Origin: Donghicola eburneus
GTDB taxonomy: Bacteria > Pseudomonadota > Alphaproteobacteria > Rhodobacterales > Rhodobacteraceae
Assembly: GCF_900115865.1 (NCBI RefSeq)
Contig: NZ_FOXY01000002.1
Location: forward strand, 62,001-126,000
Length of the DNA stretch: 64,000 nt
Reading direction: 5' to 3'
This document shows positions 44,984-57,072 of this stretch, in pieces. Every line of letters starts with the position of its first letter. Position 1 is the first letter of the stretch. The notes under the pieces are model-generated. The model was not told the origin of the DNA, searched no databases, and saw only the letters and a list, made by a program, of their open reading frames with translations. Position numbers and translations under genes: made by a program.

Positions 44984-47638
44984 ATGCCTTCGCTGAACGA
45001 TATCCGATCGACCTTCCTCGACTACTTTGCCAAGCAGGGACACGAGGTTGTGCCCTCTTCGCCCTTGGTTCCGCGCAACGACCCCACCCTGATGTTCACC
45101 AACTCGGGCATGGTACAGTTCAAGAACTGCTTCACCGGTGTCGAAACCCGCGACTACAAGCGCGCGACCACATCTCAGAAATGCGTACGCGCAGGCGGCA
45201 AACACAACGATCTGGACAACGTCGGCTACACGGCCCGTCACCACACGTTCTTTGAAATGCTGGGGAACTTCAGCTTTGGCGGTTACTTTAAAAACGAAGC
45301 GATCCCCTTTGCTTACGAGCTGATCACCAAAGAGTTCGACATCGACAAGACACGCCTGCTGGCCACCGTCTACCACACCGATGACGAAGCCTTCGAGATC
45401 TGGAAAAAGGTCGGCATCCCCGAAGATCGCATCATCCGTATCGCGACCTCTGACAACTTCTGGCAGATGGGGCCGACCGGTCCCTGCGGCCCCTGCACCG
45501 AGATTTTCTACGACCACGGCGACCACATCTGGGGTGGCCCTCCGGGTTCGCCCGAAGAGGACGGCGACCGGTTCATCGAAATTTGGAACGTCGTTTTCAT
45601 GCAGAACGAGCAGTTCGAAGACGGCTCGATGAAGGCGCTGGACATGCAGTCCATCGACACCGGCATGGGTCTGGAGCGCATTGGCGCCCTGCTGCAAGGC
45701 AAGCACGACAACTACGACACCGACTTGATGCGCAGCCTGATCGAGGCCAGCGCCGAAGTCACCGACGGCGCCCCTGATGGCGAAGGCAACGTGCACCATC
45801 GTGTGATCGCAGACCACCTGCGCTCGACCTCGTTCCTGATTGCTGATGGCGTCATGCCCTCGAACGAAGGCCGTGGTTACGTGCTGCGTCGCATCATGCG
45901 CCGCGCTATGCGCCACGCGCACCTCTTGGGTGCCAAGGACCCCGTGATGCACAAGCTGGTGCCCGCGTTGGTCCGCCAAATGGGTGCCGCCTACCCCGAG
46001 CTGGGTCAGGCTCAGGCATTGATCGAAGAAACGCTGGAGCTGGAAGGCAAGCGCTTTGTCACCACGCTAGACCGCGGCCTAAAACTGCTGTCGGACGAAG
46101 TGGCCGGCCTGCCCGAGGGCGCGCCCCTGCCCGGCGAAGCGGCATTCAAGCTCTACGACACCTACGGCTTTCCGCTCGACCTGACGCAGGACGCCTTGCG
46201 GGAGCAGGATCGCACCGTGGACACCGATGGCTTTGATGCCGCCATGGCCGAACAAAAGGCCAAAGCCCGCGCGGCATGGTCCGGTTCGGGCGAAGCGGCG
46301 GACGCGACCATCTGGTTCGACATCGCGGACGACAAAGGCACCACCGACTTCCTAGGCTACGACACCGAGTCCGCCGAAGGTCAGGTCGTGGCATTGGTCA
46401 AAGACGGCTCGCAGGTGGACAGCCTGTCCGCTGGCGACACCGGCCAGATTGTGCTGAACCAGACCCCCTTCTACGCGGAAAGCGGCGGCCAGATCGGCGA
46501 CACCGGTGAGATTACGGTTGAGGGCGGCAAAGCCCGCGTCACCGACACCAAGAAAACGGCTGGCGTCTTCATCCACTTCGTCGAAGTGACCGAAGGCAAG
46601 ATCGACCGTGGCCAAGGCGCACAGCTTGAAGTGGACCACGAGCGCCGTGGCGCGATCCGCTCCAGCCACTCGGCCACCCACCTCTTGAACGAAGCTCTGC
46701 GCCGTGCGCTCGGCGATCACGTGGCACAGCGCGGCTCTTTGAATGCAGAGGACCGTCTGCGTTTCGACTTCAGCCATGCCAAGCCGCTGACCGCCGAAGA
46801 GCTGGCCCAAGTCGATGCAGAGGTGAACGAGTTCATCCGACAGAACACCAAAGTCGAAACCCGTATCATGACCCCTGACGATGCCCGCGGCCTTGGCGCG
46901 CAGGCTCTGTTCGGCGAAAAGTACGGCGACGAGGTGCGCGTTGTCTCCATGGGCACCCTGCCCGGGTCGGGCAAAGGTATGGACGGTGAAACCTACTCGC
47001 TGGAACTCTGCGGCGGCACCCACGTGCGCCAGCTGGGTGAGATCGGCCTGTATTTGACCCTGTCCGACAGCGCCTCCAGCTCTGGCGTCCGCCGGATTGA
47101 GGCTCTGACCGGTCAGGCCGCGCTGAACTATCTGCGCGAGCAGGCAGAGCGCGTTTCGGAACTGTCGGGCGCTCTGAAAACCCAGCCCGCCGATCTGGTG
47201 GGCCGCGTTCAGGGCCTGATGGACGAGCGCAAGAAGCTGGAAAACGAAGTTGCCCAACTGCGCCGTGAACTGGCCATGTCGGGCGGCGGTCAGGCCGAAG
47301 CCAAGGCCGAGGACGTGAACGGCGTGCCCTTCCTTGCTCAGGTTCTGTCGGGCGTGACGGGCAAGGACTTGCCCTCCTTGATCGACGCACACAAAGAGAA
47401 ACTGGGTAGCGCCGCCATCCTGCTGATCGCCGAAGCGGACGGCAAAGTCGCCGTGGCCGCTGGCGTGACCAAAGACCTGACCGACAAAGTCAGCGCGGTT
47501 GATCTGGTCAAAGCGGCTGTCGTCGAACTGGGTGGCAAAGGCGGCGGTGGCCGTCCCGACATGGCCCAGGGCGGCGCAAAAGACGCCAGCAATGCAGACG
47601 GCGCGATCGCCGCTGCCAAAACAGCCATCGGAGGATAA
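44984..47638 (+). CDS. alaS: Alanyl-tRNA synthetase
   Basis: AlaRS charges tRNA-Ala. The 884-residue protein is complete: class-II motif region [32 protein letters not shown], the editing domain ([28 protein letters not shown]) and the C-terminal C-Ala domain with a final Gly-rich [13 protein letters not shown] block. ATG 44984 is chosen, preceded by GAAAGAGA; the in-frame ATG at 44948 would add 12 residues not seen in the family. Confidence 0.97.
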   Translation: MPSLNDIRSTFLDYFAKQGHEVVPSSPLVPRNDPTLMFTNSGMVQFKNCFTGVETRDYKRATTSQKCVRAGGKHNDLDNVGYTARHHTFFEMLGNFSFGGYFKNEAIPFAYELITKEFDIDKTRLLATVYHTDDEAFEIWKKVGIPEDRIIRIATSDNFWQMGPTGPCGPCTEIFYDHGDHIWGGPPGSPEEDGDRFIEIWNVVFMQNEQFEDGSMKALDMQSIDTGMGLERIGALLQGKHDNYDTDLMRSLIEASAEVTDGAPDGEGNVHHRVIADHLRSTSFLIADGVMPSNEGRGYVLRRIMRRAMRHAHLLGAKDPVMHKLVPALVRQMGAAYPELGQAQALIEETLELEGKRFVTTLDRGLKLLSDEVAGLPEGAPLPGEAAFKLYDTYGFPLDLTQDALREQDRTVDTDGFDAAMAEQKAKARAAWSGSGEAADATIWFDIADDKGTTDFLGYDTESAEGQVVALVKDGSQVDSLSAGDTGQIVLNQTPFYAESGGQIGDTGEITVEGGKARVTDTKKTAGVFIHFVEVTEGKIDRGQGAQLEVDHERRGAIRSSHSATHLLNEALRRALGDHVAQRGSLNAEDRLRFDFSHAKPLTAEELAQVDAEVNEFIRQNTKVETRIMTPDDARGLGAQALFGEKYGDEVRVVSMGTLPGSGKGMDGETYSLELCGGTHVRQLGEIGLYLTLSDSASSSGVRRIEALTGQAALNYLREQAERVSELSGALKTQPADLVGRVQGLMDERKKLENEVAQLRRELAMSGGGQAEAKAEDVNGVPFLAQVLSGVTGKDLPSLIDAHKEKLGSAAILLIAEADGKVAVAAGVTKDLTDKVSAVDLVKAAVVELGGKGGGGRPDMAQGGAKDASNADGAIAAAKTAIGG

Positions 47639-47641
47639 ACC

Positions 47642-47929
47642 ATGTCTGCTCTCTGGATCGCACACGTGCACGTCACCGACGCAGACGCCTATGGCAAATA
47701 TGCCAAGGGCGCAGGCGTTGCCATCGCCGCCCACGGGGGCAAGTTCCTTGCCCGTGGTGGCGACTACCACACGCTAGAAGGGGCCGAGCGCGAGCGCCAT
47801 GTGGTCGCGCAGTTCCCGTCGAAGCAGGCGGCCATCGACTGCTACCATTCGGACGAATACCAAGCCGCCTTGGCCCACGCCAAAGGTGCCGCTGAACGCG
47901 ATCTGGTGATCGTCGAACTGACAGAATAA
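47642..47929 (+). CDS. DUF1330 protein
   Basis: A 95-residue ferredoxin-like-fold protein of the DUF1330 family; function unknown. Landmarks are IAHVHVTDADAYGKYAKG, GGKFLARGGDY and the HVVAQFPSKQAAIDCYHSDEYQ segment. It starts three bases after the alaS stop and is followed by a strong terminator, so it is transcribed with alaS. Confidence 0.9.
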   Translation: MSALWIAHVHVTDADAYGKYAKGAGVAIAAHGGKFLARGGDYHTLEGAERERHVVAQFPSKQAAIDCYHSDEYQAALAHAKGAAERDLVIVELTE

Positions 47930-47970
47930 TCGGATGACTTGGCCGCTCCGGCGGCCATCCCGACAAAACA

Positions 47971-48000
47971 AAAGGCCCCGAGGTGATCCTCGGGGCCTTT
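47971..48000. terminator. Bidirectional terminator between DUF1330 and typA
   Basis: AAAGGCCCCGAGG (47971-47983) and CCTCGGGGCCTTT (47988-48000) form a perfect 13-bp stem around TGAT. Flanking A and T runs suit both convergent transcripts. Confidence 0.92.
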
Positions 48001-48006
48001 GCTGTT

Positions 48007-49824
48007 TTAGGCTTGTTTCGCCATCCGCTTACGCTCGTGCGGATCAAGATAGCGCTTGCGCAGACGAACCTTGTTCGGGGTCACTTCAACCAGCTCATCG
48101 TTGTCGATGTAGGCAATCGCCTCTTCCAGCGACAGAGTGACCGGAGTGGTCAGGCGAACCGCTTCGTCAGTGCCCGAAGCACGCACGTTGGTCAGTTTCT
48201 TACCCTTCAGCGGGTTCACTTCCAGATCGTTTTCCCGGCTGTGCTCACCAATGATCATGCCGGTGTACACTTCTTCTTGCGCACCGATGAACATCTTGCC
48301 GCGGTCCTCGAGGTTCCACAGCGCGAACGCGACCGACTGGCCGTTTTCCATCGAGATCAGAACGCCAGCACGGCGCCCAGGGATTGCGCCTTTGTGCGGT
48401 GCCCACTCGTGGAACACACGGTTCATCACGCCTGTACCGCGGGTGTCAGTCAGGAATTCGCCGTGGTAACCAATCAGGCCGCGCGACGGAACGTGCGCGA
48501 TGATACGGGTTTTGCCGGTGCCGGCGGGCTTCATCTCGACCAGTTCGCCCTTGCGGTTGCCAGTGATTTTTTCAATCACGGAACCCGAGTAGTCATCATC
48601 CACGTCGATGGTGACTTCTTCGATCGGCTCCATGCGAACGCCGTTCTCTTCGCGGAACAACACCTGCGGACGCGAGATCGACAGTTCGAAACCCTCGCGG
48701 CGCATGTTCTCGATCAGAACCCCCATCTGAAGTTCGCCGCGACCGGCAACTTCGAAGGCGTCCCCACCGGGGGTGTCTGTGATCTGAATCGCGACGTTCG
48801 ACTCGGCTTCCTTCATCAGGCGGTCACGGATGACGCGGCTCTGCACCTTTTTGCCATCGCGGCCCGCCAGCGGGCTGTCGTTGATGCCAAAGGTCACGGT
48901 GATGGTCGGCGGGTCAATCGGCTGCGCGGGCAGAGGCTCGTTCACCGACGGGGCTACCAGCGAATCCGCAACGGTCGCTTTGGTCATGCCCGAGATGGTC
49001 ACGATGTCGCCTGCGACCGCTTCGTCAATGGGCTGCTGGCCCAGACCACGGAACGCGAGAATTTTGGCAACGCGGAAGTTTTCGATCAGCTCGCCCTTGC
49101 GGCTCAGTGCCTTGAGGCTATCGCCGGTTTTCAGGGTGCCTGCTTCAACACGACCGGTCAGAATACGGCCAAGGAAGTTGTCACTGCCCAGAGTGGTCGC
49201 CAGCATCTGGAAGGGCTCACCGGCCTTTTCCTGCTGCTTGGGCGACGGAACGTGCTCGACAATCAAGTCGAACAGAGCGTGAAGGTTTTCGCGGGGCCCT
49301 TCTAGGCTTGCGTCACACCAGCCGGCGCGGCCCGACGCGTACATGGTCGGGAAGTCCAGCTGCTCTTCGTTCGCACCGAGGTTCGCGAAGAGATCAAAGC
49401 ATTCGTCCAGTGCGCGGTCAGGTTCGCCGTCGGGCTTGTCGACCTTGTTCACCACGACGATGGGACGCAGCCCCAGTGCCAGAGCTTTGGAGGTCACGAA
49501 TTTGGTCTGGGGCATCGGGCCTTCGGCCGCGTCCACCAGCAGAACCACGCCGTCTACCATGCTCAGGATACGCTCGACCTCGCCGCCGAAGTCGGCGTGA
49601 CCGGGAGTGTCCACGATGTTGATGCGCGTTCCGTTCCACTCGACGCTGGTCGCTTTGGCAAGGATGGTGATCCCGCGCTCGCGTTCCAGGTCGTTGCTGT
49701 CCATGGCACGTTCGTCCACGGCTTGGTTTTCACGGAAGGCGCCCGATTGTTTGAGAAGCGCATCGACCAGCGTGGTTTTACCGTGGTCAACGTGCGCGAT
49801 GATCGCGATATTGCGAAGATCCAT
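48007..49824 (-). CDS. typA: Ribosome-associated translational GTPase TypA/BipA
   Basis: BipA is a ribosome-binding GTPase involved in stress and late 50S assembly. The 605-residue protein starts with the G1 loop [16 protein letters not shown], followed by [22 protein letters not shown] and NKVDKPD. Domain V and the BipA-specific C-terminal domain ([24 protein letters not shown]) are complete. It lies 102 bases after recA in the same direction. Confidence 0.97.
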   Translation of the reverse strand: MDLRNIAIIAHVDHGKTTLVDALLKQSGAFRENQAVDERAMDSNDLERERGITILAKATSVEWNGTRINIVDTPGHADFGGEVERILSMVDGVVLLVDAAEGPMPQTKFVTSKALALGLRPIVVVNKVDKPDGEPDRALDECFDLFANLGANEEQLDFPTMYASGRAGWCDASLEGPRENLHALFDLIVEHVPSPKQQEKAGEPFQMLATTLGSDNFLGRILTGRVEAGTLKTGDSLKALSRKGELIENFRVAKILAFRGLGQQPIDEAVAGDIVTISGMTKATVADSLVAPSVNEPLPAQPIDPPTITVTFGINDSPLAGRDGKKVQSRVIRDRLMKEAESNVAIQITDTPGGDAFEVAGRGELQMGVLIENMRREGFELSISRPQVLFREENGVRMEPIEEVTIDVDDDYSGSVIEKITGNRKGELVEMKPAGTGKTRIIAHVPSRGLIGYHGEFLTDTRGTGVMNRVFHEWAPHKGAIPGRRAGVLISMENGQSVAFALWNLEDRGKMFIGAQEEVYTGMIIGEHSRENDLEVNPLKGKKLTNVRASGTDEAVRLTTPVTLSLEEAIAYIDNDELVEVTPNKVRLRKRYLDPHERKRMAKQA

Positions 49825-49870
49825 GAGTTCAGCCTTTTCCTATTCCCGCGCGGGTTACCGCGCAGGCGCA

Positions 49871-49906
49871 GAAAAAGCCAGAAGTAAAGCGGCCCGAGAG
49901 CCGCTT
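49871..49906 (-). terminator. Probable recA terminator
   Basis: AAGCGGC/GCCGCTT form a 7-bp stem (49887-49906) with loop CCGAGA, about 20 bases after the recA stop. The minus-strand RNA continues TTTACTTCTGGCTTTTT. The T-run is interrupted, so efficiency is uncertain. Confidence 0.5.
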
Positions 49907-49926
49907 CTTTTGTAACTGTGTCGAAA

Positions 49927-51000
49927 TCAGTCGTCCGAGATGACGTCGTCGCCGCCCTCTCCTTCGAAGGAGAAATCGAGCCCGTGGGCGGCGCGGATCT
50001 TGTCTTCGATCTCGTCCGCGATTGACGGGTTCTCCTTGAGGAAGTTCTTGGCGTTCTCGCGGCCCTGCCCGATCCGTTCGTCCCCATAAGAGAACCAAGC
50101 ACCGGATTTGTTTACCACGCCAGCTTTGACACCCAAATCAAGGAGTTCGCCGTTCTTCGAGATGCCTTCGCCATACATGATGTCGAATTCGACCTGCTTG
50201 AAGGGCGGTGCCACCTTGTTCTTTACGACCTTGACGCGCGTCGCGTTACCGACAACCTCGTCGCGGTCCTTCAGCGCGCCGATACGGCGGATATCCAGAC
50301 GGACCGAGCTGTAGAACTTCAGCGCGTTACCACCGGTGGTGGTTTCGGGGCTTCCGAACATCACGCCAATTTTCATGCGGATCTGGTTAATAAAGATCAC
50401 GGTGCACTTTGATCGGTTGATCGAGCCGGTCAGCTTGCGCATCGCTTGGCTCATCAGGCGAGCTTGAACACCCACGCTCGAATCACCCATGTCACCTTCG
50501 AGTTCGCTTTTGGGTGTCAGGGCGGCGACCGAGTCGACGACAACCATGTTGACCGCGCCCGACCGTACCAGCGTGTCGGTGATTTCCAGTGCCTGCTCAC
50601 CTGTGTCGGGCTGCGAGATCAGCAGCTCGTCCAGATTCACACCCAGTTTTTTCGCATACTGGGGGTCCAGCGCGTGCTCTGCGTCCACGAATGCGCATAC
50701 GCCGCCTTTTTTCTGCTCTTCTGCGATGCAGTGCAGGGTCAGCGTGGTTTTACCAGAGCTTTCAGGACCATAGATTTCGATGATCCGGCCCTTGGGCAGA
50801 CCCCCGATGCCGAGAGCGATATCAAGCCCCAGCGATCCGGTCGATGTTGCCTCGATCTCGCCCATGGGGTTGTTCTGCCCCAGCTTCATGATCGAGCCCT
50901 TACCGAACTGACGTTCGATTTGCGCCAAAGCGCTGTCCAGCGCCTTTTGCTTGTCTGCCTGTGATTTGCTGTCCATGCTCAAAAGATCTGCCATTGCCAT
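49927..51000 (-). CDS. recA: Recombinase RecA
   Basis: RecA forms filaments on single-stranded DNA for recombination and induces the SOS response. The 357-residue protein has Walker [10 protein letters not shown], Walker [10 protein letters not shown], loop L1/L2 region ([10 protein letters not shown] and [14 protein letters not shown]) and an acidic C-terminus ending [13 protein letters not shown] 51000 is used because AAGGAT lies seven bases upstream; longer in-frame starts would run into the LexA-type box. The upstream SOS box implies LexA control. Confidence 0.97.
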   Translation of the reverse strand: MAMADLLSMDSKSQADKQKALDSALAQIERQFGKGSIMKLGQNNPMGEIEATSTGSLGLDIALGIGGLPKGRIIEIYGPESSGKTTLTLHCIAEEQKKGGVCAFVDAEHALDPQYAKKLGVNLDELLISQPDTGEQALEITDTLVRSGAVNMVVVDSVAALTPKSELEGDMGDSSVGVQARLMSQAMRKLTGSINRSKCTVIFINQIRMKIGVMFGSPETTTGGNALKFYSSVRLDIRRIGALKDRDEVVGNATRVKVVKNKVAPPFKQVEFDIMYGEGISKNGELLDLGVKAGVVNKSGAWFSYGDERIGQGRENAKNFLKENPSIADEIEDKIRAAHGLDFSFEGEGGDDVISDD

Positions 51001-51049
51001 TGTCGCTATCCTTATTCCACACCCTGACACGGGCGGCAATCGTTGCGAT

Positions 51050-51064
51050 GTTCCCGTCTTGTTC
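51050..51064 (-). promoter_or_regulatory. LexA (SOS) box of recA
   Basis: GTTC-CCGTCTT-GTTC is an exact match to GTTC-N7-GTTC, the direct-repeat SOS box of alphaproteobacteria. It lies 50 bases before the recA start, within the expected promoter. Confidence 0.85.
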
Positions 51065-51174
51065 ACATATTGGACCAAAAAGAGAACATTGCAAGAGAAA
51101 GGTGATGGAAATAAGTTCGGGCATGTTGGTTAATGCCGCGTTATGATCCGGAAAAAGTTTGAGAGGATGTCCGT

Positions 51175-51771
51175 ATGTTGGTGTTTTGGAAACAAAATTT
51201 GGCACTTCTGTCCGTGCCAAAAACCGGAACAACAGCGCTCGAGGCCGCTCTGTCCCCTGCTGCCGATATCGTGATGTCGAACCCGCCAGAGCTGAAACAT
51301 TTGCCCGTATATCGCTACACACGCTTCATGGAGAAAATGTTCGACAAGGCGACGGGCCGCAAGCCCGAGACAGTGGCTGTGGTCCGCGAGCCGATCGACT
51401 GGCTTGGCAGTTGGTACAGATACAGGCAACGTCCCGAATTGAATGGGCGGCCAAACTCAACGGCTAAAGTCGACTTCGATGAATTTGTCTTGGAATACAC
51501 CAAGGGCAAGCCCGCCCCCTTTGCCAATGTTGGCTCTCAGGCGCGCTTTCTGGCCGGTGACAACGACGCACTGTGCGGGGTCACGCACCTGTTCCGCTAT
51601 GACCAGTTGGACCGGCTTTACAGCTTCTTGGAAGAGCGTCTGGACCTCCGGTTCAATACGGAGCAAATGAACGTCTCTCCGCGCCGCGATATTGCCCTGT
51701 CCCCTGAAGTAGCACAACATCTGCGCCACAAGTGCGCCAGAGAGTTCGAGCTGTACGAGAGCGTGACCTAA
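51175..51771 (+). CDS. Sulfotransferase-like (PAPS-binding fold) protein
   Basis: A 198-residue protein with the P-loop-like 5'-phosphosulfate motif SVPKTGTT (13-20) and a 3'-phosphate region VREPIDWLGSWYRY (70-83), the two PAPS contacts of sulfotransferases. The acceptor is unknown. It is shorter than typical enzymes (250-300), and may be a minimal member or inactive. GAGAGG precedes the ATG. It is divergent from recA and converges on cckA with one base between stop codons. Confidence 0.78.
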   Translation: MLVFWKQNLALLSVPKTGTTALEAALSPAADIVMSNPPELKHLPVYRYTRFMEKMFDKATGRKPETVAVVREPIDWLGSWYRYRQRPELNGRPNSTAKVDFDEFVLEYTKGKPAPFANVGSQARFLAGDNDALCGVTHLFRYDQLDRLYSFLEERLDLRFNTEQMNVSPRRDIALSPEVAQHLRHKCAREFELYESVT

Positions 51772-51772
51772 G

Positions 51773-54082
51773 TCACGCCGCAGTCCCCATTTGCGCCTGA
51801 ACGGTCGCCGTCAGATCCGTCAAAGAGAACGGCTTTGGCAGGAACACAGAGTTCGCGATCACCTTTTTCGCCTCTTCAAAAATCTCCTCGGCGTAGCCCG
51901 AGACAAAAACCACCCGCAGATCAGGGCGCGTTTGCATCGCCTCGGCTACCCATGTGGGGCCGTCCTTGCCCGGCATGATGACATCCGTCACCACAACATC
52001 CACATGAAAGTCGGGCGCAGCGAAATGATCCAGCGCCTCCTCAGCCGAGGAGGCCTCGACGACCTCGTAACCGCGCATCTGCAGCGCGCGCGAGGCGAAG
52101 GCACGCACTGGCGCTTCGTCCTCGACCAGCAGGATGCGACCTTCGCCGTGGCGCAGACGCGTGGGTTCTGGACACTTTTCCACTTCTATCTCCTCTTCTG
52201 CCAAGTGCACGGGGAACAGCAGATCAAAGCGCGTCCCTCGCCCCGGCGCGCTGTTTAGGAAAATGAAACCACCGCTTTGCTTGACGATCCCATAGGCGGT
52301 CGACAGCCCCAGCCCTGTCCCCTCGCCTGCCTTCTTCGACGTGAAAAACGGTTCAAAAACTTTGTGCTGCATCTCGTAGGGAATTCCGGTCCCCTCGTCT
52401 TCGAGCGAGATGACGACGTAATCCCCCGCCGGTATGTGCGCGCGATCCCGAAGCTGCGGGAACGCATAGGTTTGCTCACCGGACGTGATCTTGATCTCAC
52501 CGCCTTCTGGCATCGCGTCGCGCGCGTTGACCACTAGGTTCATCAGGACCTGCTCCAACTGACGCTTGTCTGCACGAATAGGCCGCGTGTCGTTCTGGTG
52601 AGAAAACCCAAGTCGGACTTTCTCGCCCACCAAGCGGTTCAACAGATGGGTTAGATCAGACAGGGTATCACCCACATCCAGCTGTTCGGGGTTCAGCGTC
52701 TGCTTGCGAGAGAACGCCAGCAACTGGCCCACCAGCGCGGCGGCACGGTTGGCATTCTGCGCAATCTGGATCAGGTCAGCGTAATCGGGGTCCTGCGGTT
52801 CATGTTTCAGCAACAAGAGATCGCAATGCCCCGAAATCGCAGTGAGCAAATTGTTAAAATCGTGTGCGACACCACCGGCCAGCTGACCGACCGCTTGCAT
52901 CTTCTGGGTCTGCGCGAATTTTGCCTCCAGCACCTTGAGGTCGGTCGCATCCGTCAGCAGCGCCATCACCCGCTGCTCGCCTTCGCGCGTACATTGGGGC
53001 GATAGGGTCACCTGAACAAAGCGCTCGCGATCCTGCTCGAGAAGCCGCATGAATTCGGTCTGCCCTGCCGAGTGTCCCGCCGCGACCTGCTGAAGCCAAT
53101 CGGTCAGGGATCGACCCAACCCCTCTAGCACGCCAGACAAATGCGCAGGCAAGGCACGGTCGGTGGCATTCTTACCGAACAGCAGACGGCGCGCCGCACG
53201 ATTGGCCGATAGGATTGCGCCATCACAGGTGCAGGTCAGAATCGCGACCGGTAGATGTTCGGTGTCCTGATGTTCCAGCCGGTGCACATCAGCCGGAGGC
53301 GGCGCCAGCAGAACCTCTCTGCGGCCATTTTCCCGCGACAGATCAATCGCAAGATACTCTCGCAGTCCGCGATTGGTGCGCAAGGAGATCAGGCGACCAT
53401 GTTCAACAGGTGGGTCCAGAAAGATGTCGCTCACGTTGCGGCGGCTGCCCGTCAGCATGTTTCGAAGGCTCGCGTTCACCCACAAAATAGCGCCATTCCG
53501 ACCAAGCGAGAGACGTGGCAACTCATCTGGCGTCTCGGCAACAGCGGGGCCTTCCTCGATCACAGTCCGGTTGCAAAAGGTCCACAGAATGCGGTCCTGC
53601 GGCAAAAGCTGCAGCGTGGTCGCAAAGCTGTCCTCGTCCAGAGCGCACATTCCCTGCGCCTGACGGCCTGACAAGCAATCGTCCAGCAGGTCTTGCGCCC
53701 TTTGCATATCAGGGGTCATGGCTCGAAAGATCGACTGGCCCTGTTCCAGCTCCGGCAATGCGGCCAAGGCTGCGGGCGCGGCTTGTAGAACTGCGCCCCC
53801 GTGGTCAGTGATCACCGCAGGGCACGGGAACAGGTCGAGCAGCCCCTCTTGTGGTCCGCTCGGTGCTGGACGGTAACGGGGACGGCTCATGTAGAGAATG
53901 CCGATGAACGTCACTGCAGTCATGACGACAAAGATTGCCGCGATTTCCATCGCATGCAGCGCGCTCAGTTCGGGTGCGAGAGATATGGTCACCCCCACAC
54001 ACATCAGGAATACCCCAAGTGCCAAAGCCGCCACGGTCACGGGCGACTGGCGGAGCGCTAGTTTGATTTTTCTGTGCGGCAT
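51773..54082 (-). CDS. cckA: Hybrid histidine kinase CckA
   Basis: CckA phosphorylates the phosphotransferase ChpT and through it the cell-cycle regulator CtrA. The 769-residue protein has two N-terminal membrane helices (about 14-36 and 46-65), PAS-like regions, the H-box with His407 (GGVAHDFNNLLTA), an ATPase domain (NLVVNARDAMPEGG, DEGTGIPYEM, GLGLSTAYGIVKQSGG), and a C-terminal receiver with Asp700 (VVTDVIMPGKDG). The H-box and domain order match CckA. In Rhodobacteraceae this pathway controls motility and gene transfer agents and is often non-essential. A CtrA-like box lies upstream. Confidence 0.92.
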   Translation of the reverse strand: MPHRKIKLALRQSPVTVAALALGVFLMCVGVTISLAPELSALHAMEIAAIFVVMTAVTFIGILYMSRPRYRPAPSGPQEGLLDLFPCPAVITDHGGAVLQAAPAALAALPELEQGQSIFRAMTPDMQRAQDLLDDCLSGRQAQGMCALDEDSFATTLQLLPQDRILWTFCNRTVIEEGPAVAETPDELPRLSLGRNGAILWVNASLRNMLTGSRRNVSDIFLDPPVEHGRLISLRTNRGLREYLAIDLSRENGRREVLLAPPPADVHRLEHQDTEHLPVAILTCTCDGAILSANRAARRLLFGKNATDRALPAHLSGVLEGLGRSLTDWLQQVAAGHSAGQTEFMRLLEQDRERFVQVTLSPQCTREGEQRVMALLTDATDLKVLEAKFAQTQKMQAVGQLAGGVAHDFNNLLTAISGHCDLLLLKHEPQDPDYADLIQIAQNANRAAALVGQLLAFSRKQTLNPEQLDVGDTLSDLTHLLNRLVGEKVRLGFSHQNDTRPIRADKRQLEQVLMNLVVNARDAMPEGGEIKITSGEQTYAFPQLRDRAHIPAGDYVVISLEDEGTGIPYEMQHKVFEPFFTSKKAGEGTGLGLSTAYGIVKQSGGFIFLNSAPGRGTRFDLLFPVHLAEEEIEVEKCPEPTRLRHGEGRILLVEDEAPVRAFASRALQMRGYEVVEASSAEEALDHFAAPDFHVDVVVTDVIMPGKDGPTWVAEAMQTRPDLRVVFVSGYAEEIFEEAKKVIANSVFLPKPFSLTDLTATVQAQMGTAA

Positions 54083-54129
54083 ACCACGCCTCTGACTTGG
54101 AACCCTGAACAGGCTTAACCCGAAAACAA

Positions 54130-54144
54130 TTAAGGGCAGCTTAA
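54130..54144. promoter_or_regulatory. CtrA-type box upstream of cckA
   Basis: TTAA-GGGCAGC-TTAA exactly matches the TTAA-N7-TTAA consensus of CtrA sites, 48 bases before the cckA ATG. It suggests CtrA feedback on its own kinase gene. Confidence 0.6.
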
Positions 54145-54179
54145 CAAATCAGGACTTCAATCAAAGGCAGAAGACATTT

Positions 54180-55343
54180 TTAAGACTTTCGTAAGACCGC
54201 GACAAAAAAACCGTCACCCCCATCAAGCGGAGTGAAGCTGCGCTCTGTTTCCAGCGTCCAGTCCAGTCGCGCGCTCAGAAACGCTTCGATTTGGTCTTGG
54301 TTTTCGACGGACAAGACAGAGCATGTGGCATAGGCTAGCGCACCGCCCGACACGACCAAAGGCGCTGCATCCTCGAGGATTTGCGCCTGAATGCCCGTCA
54401 CTTCGTCCAGAACCCCGGGCGTCAGACGCCACTTGCCTTCTGGCGCGCGGCGCCAAGACCCAGAACCGGAACACGGCGCGTCACACAACACCAGATCAAA
54501 CGGGCCGGTCTCTTTGAGTTCATTTGTTTTCAGCAAACGCACCGCGATCCCTGCGCGCTCTGCGCGGTCAGGCAGGTCCTTCATCCGGCGCGGATTGGCA
54601 TCGTGGGCGTGCATCGTGGCAGACGACAGCGCCGCCATCGCCAGCGTCTTGCCCCCACCGCCCGCGCAATAGTCCAGCACCTTGCTCGCATCTGCCAGCG
54701 GCAGCGCGTCTACCAGCGCTTGGCTCGCCGCATCCTGCAACTCGACCTCACCGGTCAAGTAAGCTGGGGCCTGTTTGATCCGTCGGGCATTGCCCGTGAC
54801 CTCAATCGCCGACGGGGACAGCGGGTGAGGCTGCGCTGTAATCTCTTGCGCCGCCAAGGCCATGATCGCCTCTTCGGTAGTAGTGCGGCGCAGGTTCGCC
54901 CGCAGGAACACCGGTGCGCGGTGGCGCTGGATTTCAGCGACCTCGGCTGCCTTGTCCCCGAGGCTGCTCTGCCACAAGGGCAGCAGCCACTCTGGAATAT
55001 CCCACGCCTCTGCCACGTCCAGAGCAGGTGCATCGGGACGCTCATCATCTGCCAAAGGACTTGGCGCATGGCCCTCGCCAGTAAAGACGCTATCCAGATC
55101 CGTTCCCGCTTGGGTCAGGCTTCCGATCATCAGGGCACGGCCGTTCAGACCGCCCCCAATCGCCGCGCAGGATAGTTTCTGGCGCAGAACGTCAAATACG
55201 TGATCGCGAATAGCCGCGCGGTCTTTAGAGCCCGCATAGCGCGCGCTGCGCGCCCAAGAGGTCAGTGCCTTTTCCGCAGGCTCGCCCGCGGCGATCTGAT
55301 CCAGAATTTCGATTGCGGCCTGAATGCGTGCGGCAGGTGTCAT
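54180..55343 (-). CDS. rsmB: RsmB/NOP-family 16S rRNA (cytosine-C5)-methyltransferase
   Basis: The protein methylates C5 of a cytosine in 16S rRNA with SAM. It has an N-terminal NusB-like region (SWARSARYAGSKDRAAIRDHVFD), the SAM motif VLDYCAGGGGKTLAMAA, the catalytic region DAPCSGSGSWRR and a second cysteine in YATCSV. At 387 residues it is slightly shorter than E. coli RsmB. It lies 75 bases after guaB in the same direction; cckA follows after 97 bases with its own control site. Confidence 0.9.
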   Translation of the reverse strand: MTPAARIQAAIEILDQIAAGEPAEKALTSWARSARYAGSKDRAAIRDHVFDVLRQKLSCAAIGGGLNGRALMIGSLTQAGTDLDSVFTGEGHAPSPLADDERPDAPALDVAEAWDIPEWLLPLWQSSLGDKAAEVAEIQRHRAPVFLRANLRRTTTEEAIMALAAQEITAQPHPLSPSAIEVTGNARRIKQAPAYLTGEVELQDAASQALVDALPLADASKVLDYCAGGGGKTLAMAALSSATMHAHDANPRRMKDLPDRAERAGIAVRLLKTNELKETGPFDLVLCDAPCSGSGSWRRAPEGKWRLTPGVLDEVTGIQAQILEDAAPLVVSGGALAYATCSVLSVENQDQIEAFLSARLDWTLETERSFTPLDGGDGFFVAVLRKS

Positions 55344-55367
55344 ACGCGCCCCCTTTGGAAATGGCAG

Positions 55368-55395
55368 AGGGCCGCCCGATCTTCGGACGGCCCCT
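55368..55395 (-). terminator. GC-rich hairpin after guaB
   Basis: On the minus strand GGGGCCGTCCG pairs with CGGGCGGCCC (one G-T pair) around AAGAT, about 25 bases after the guaB stop and 25 before the rsmB start. It lacks a T-run, so attenuation rather than full termination is possible. Confidence 0.4.
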
Positions 55396-55418
55396 GAATG
55401 TAACGAACCGAAGGGCCC

Positions 55419-56936
<1,518 letters not shown>

Positions 56937-57072
56937 CTATTTGCGCCGCGCTGCAACATATCTGGGATGCATGTCTGTCGGGGGCGACAGTTTTTCTGAC
57001 GCTTCCGGCCTTTCCCTTGGCCAGATGCGGTCTATGATCGCAGCGCGCAACAGACTTTTCAGGAATATTCCC

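Noticed and set aside
46352-47770. A 472-codon minus-strand frame opposite alaS.
   Set aside because: It is a shadow of alaS created by codon bias; no motif or ribosome binding site supports it.
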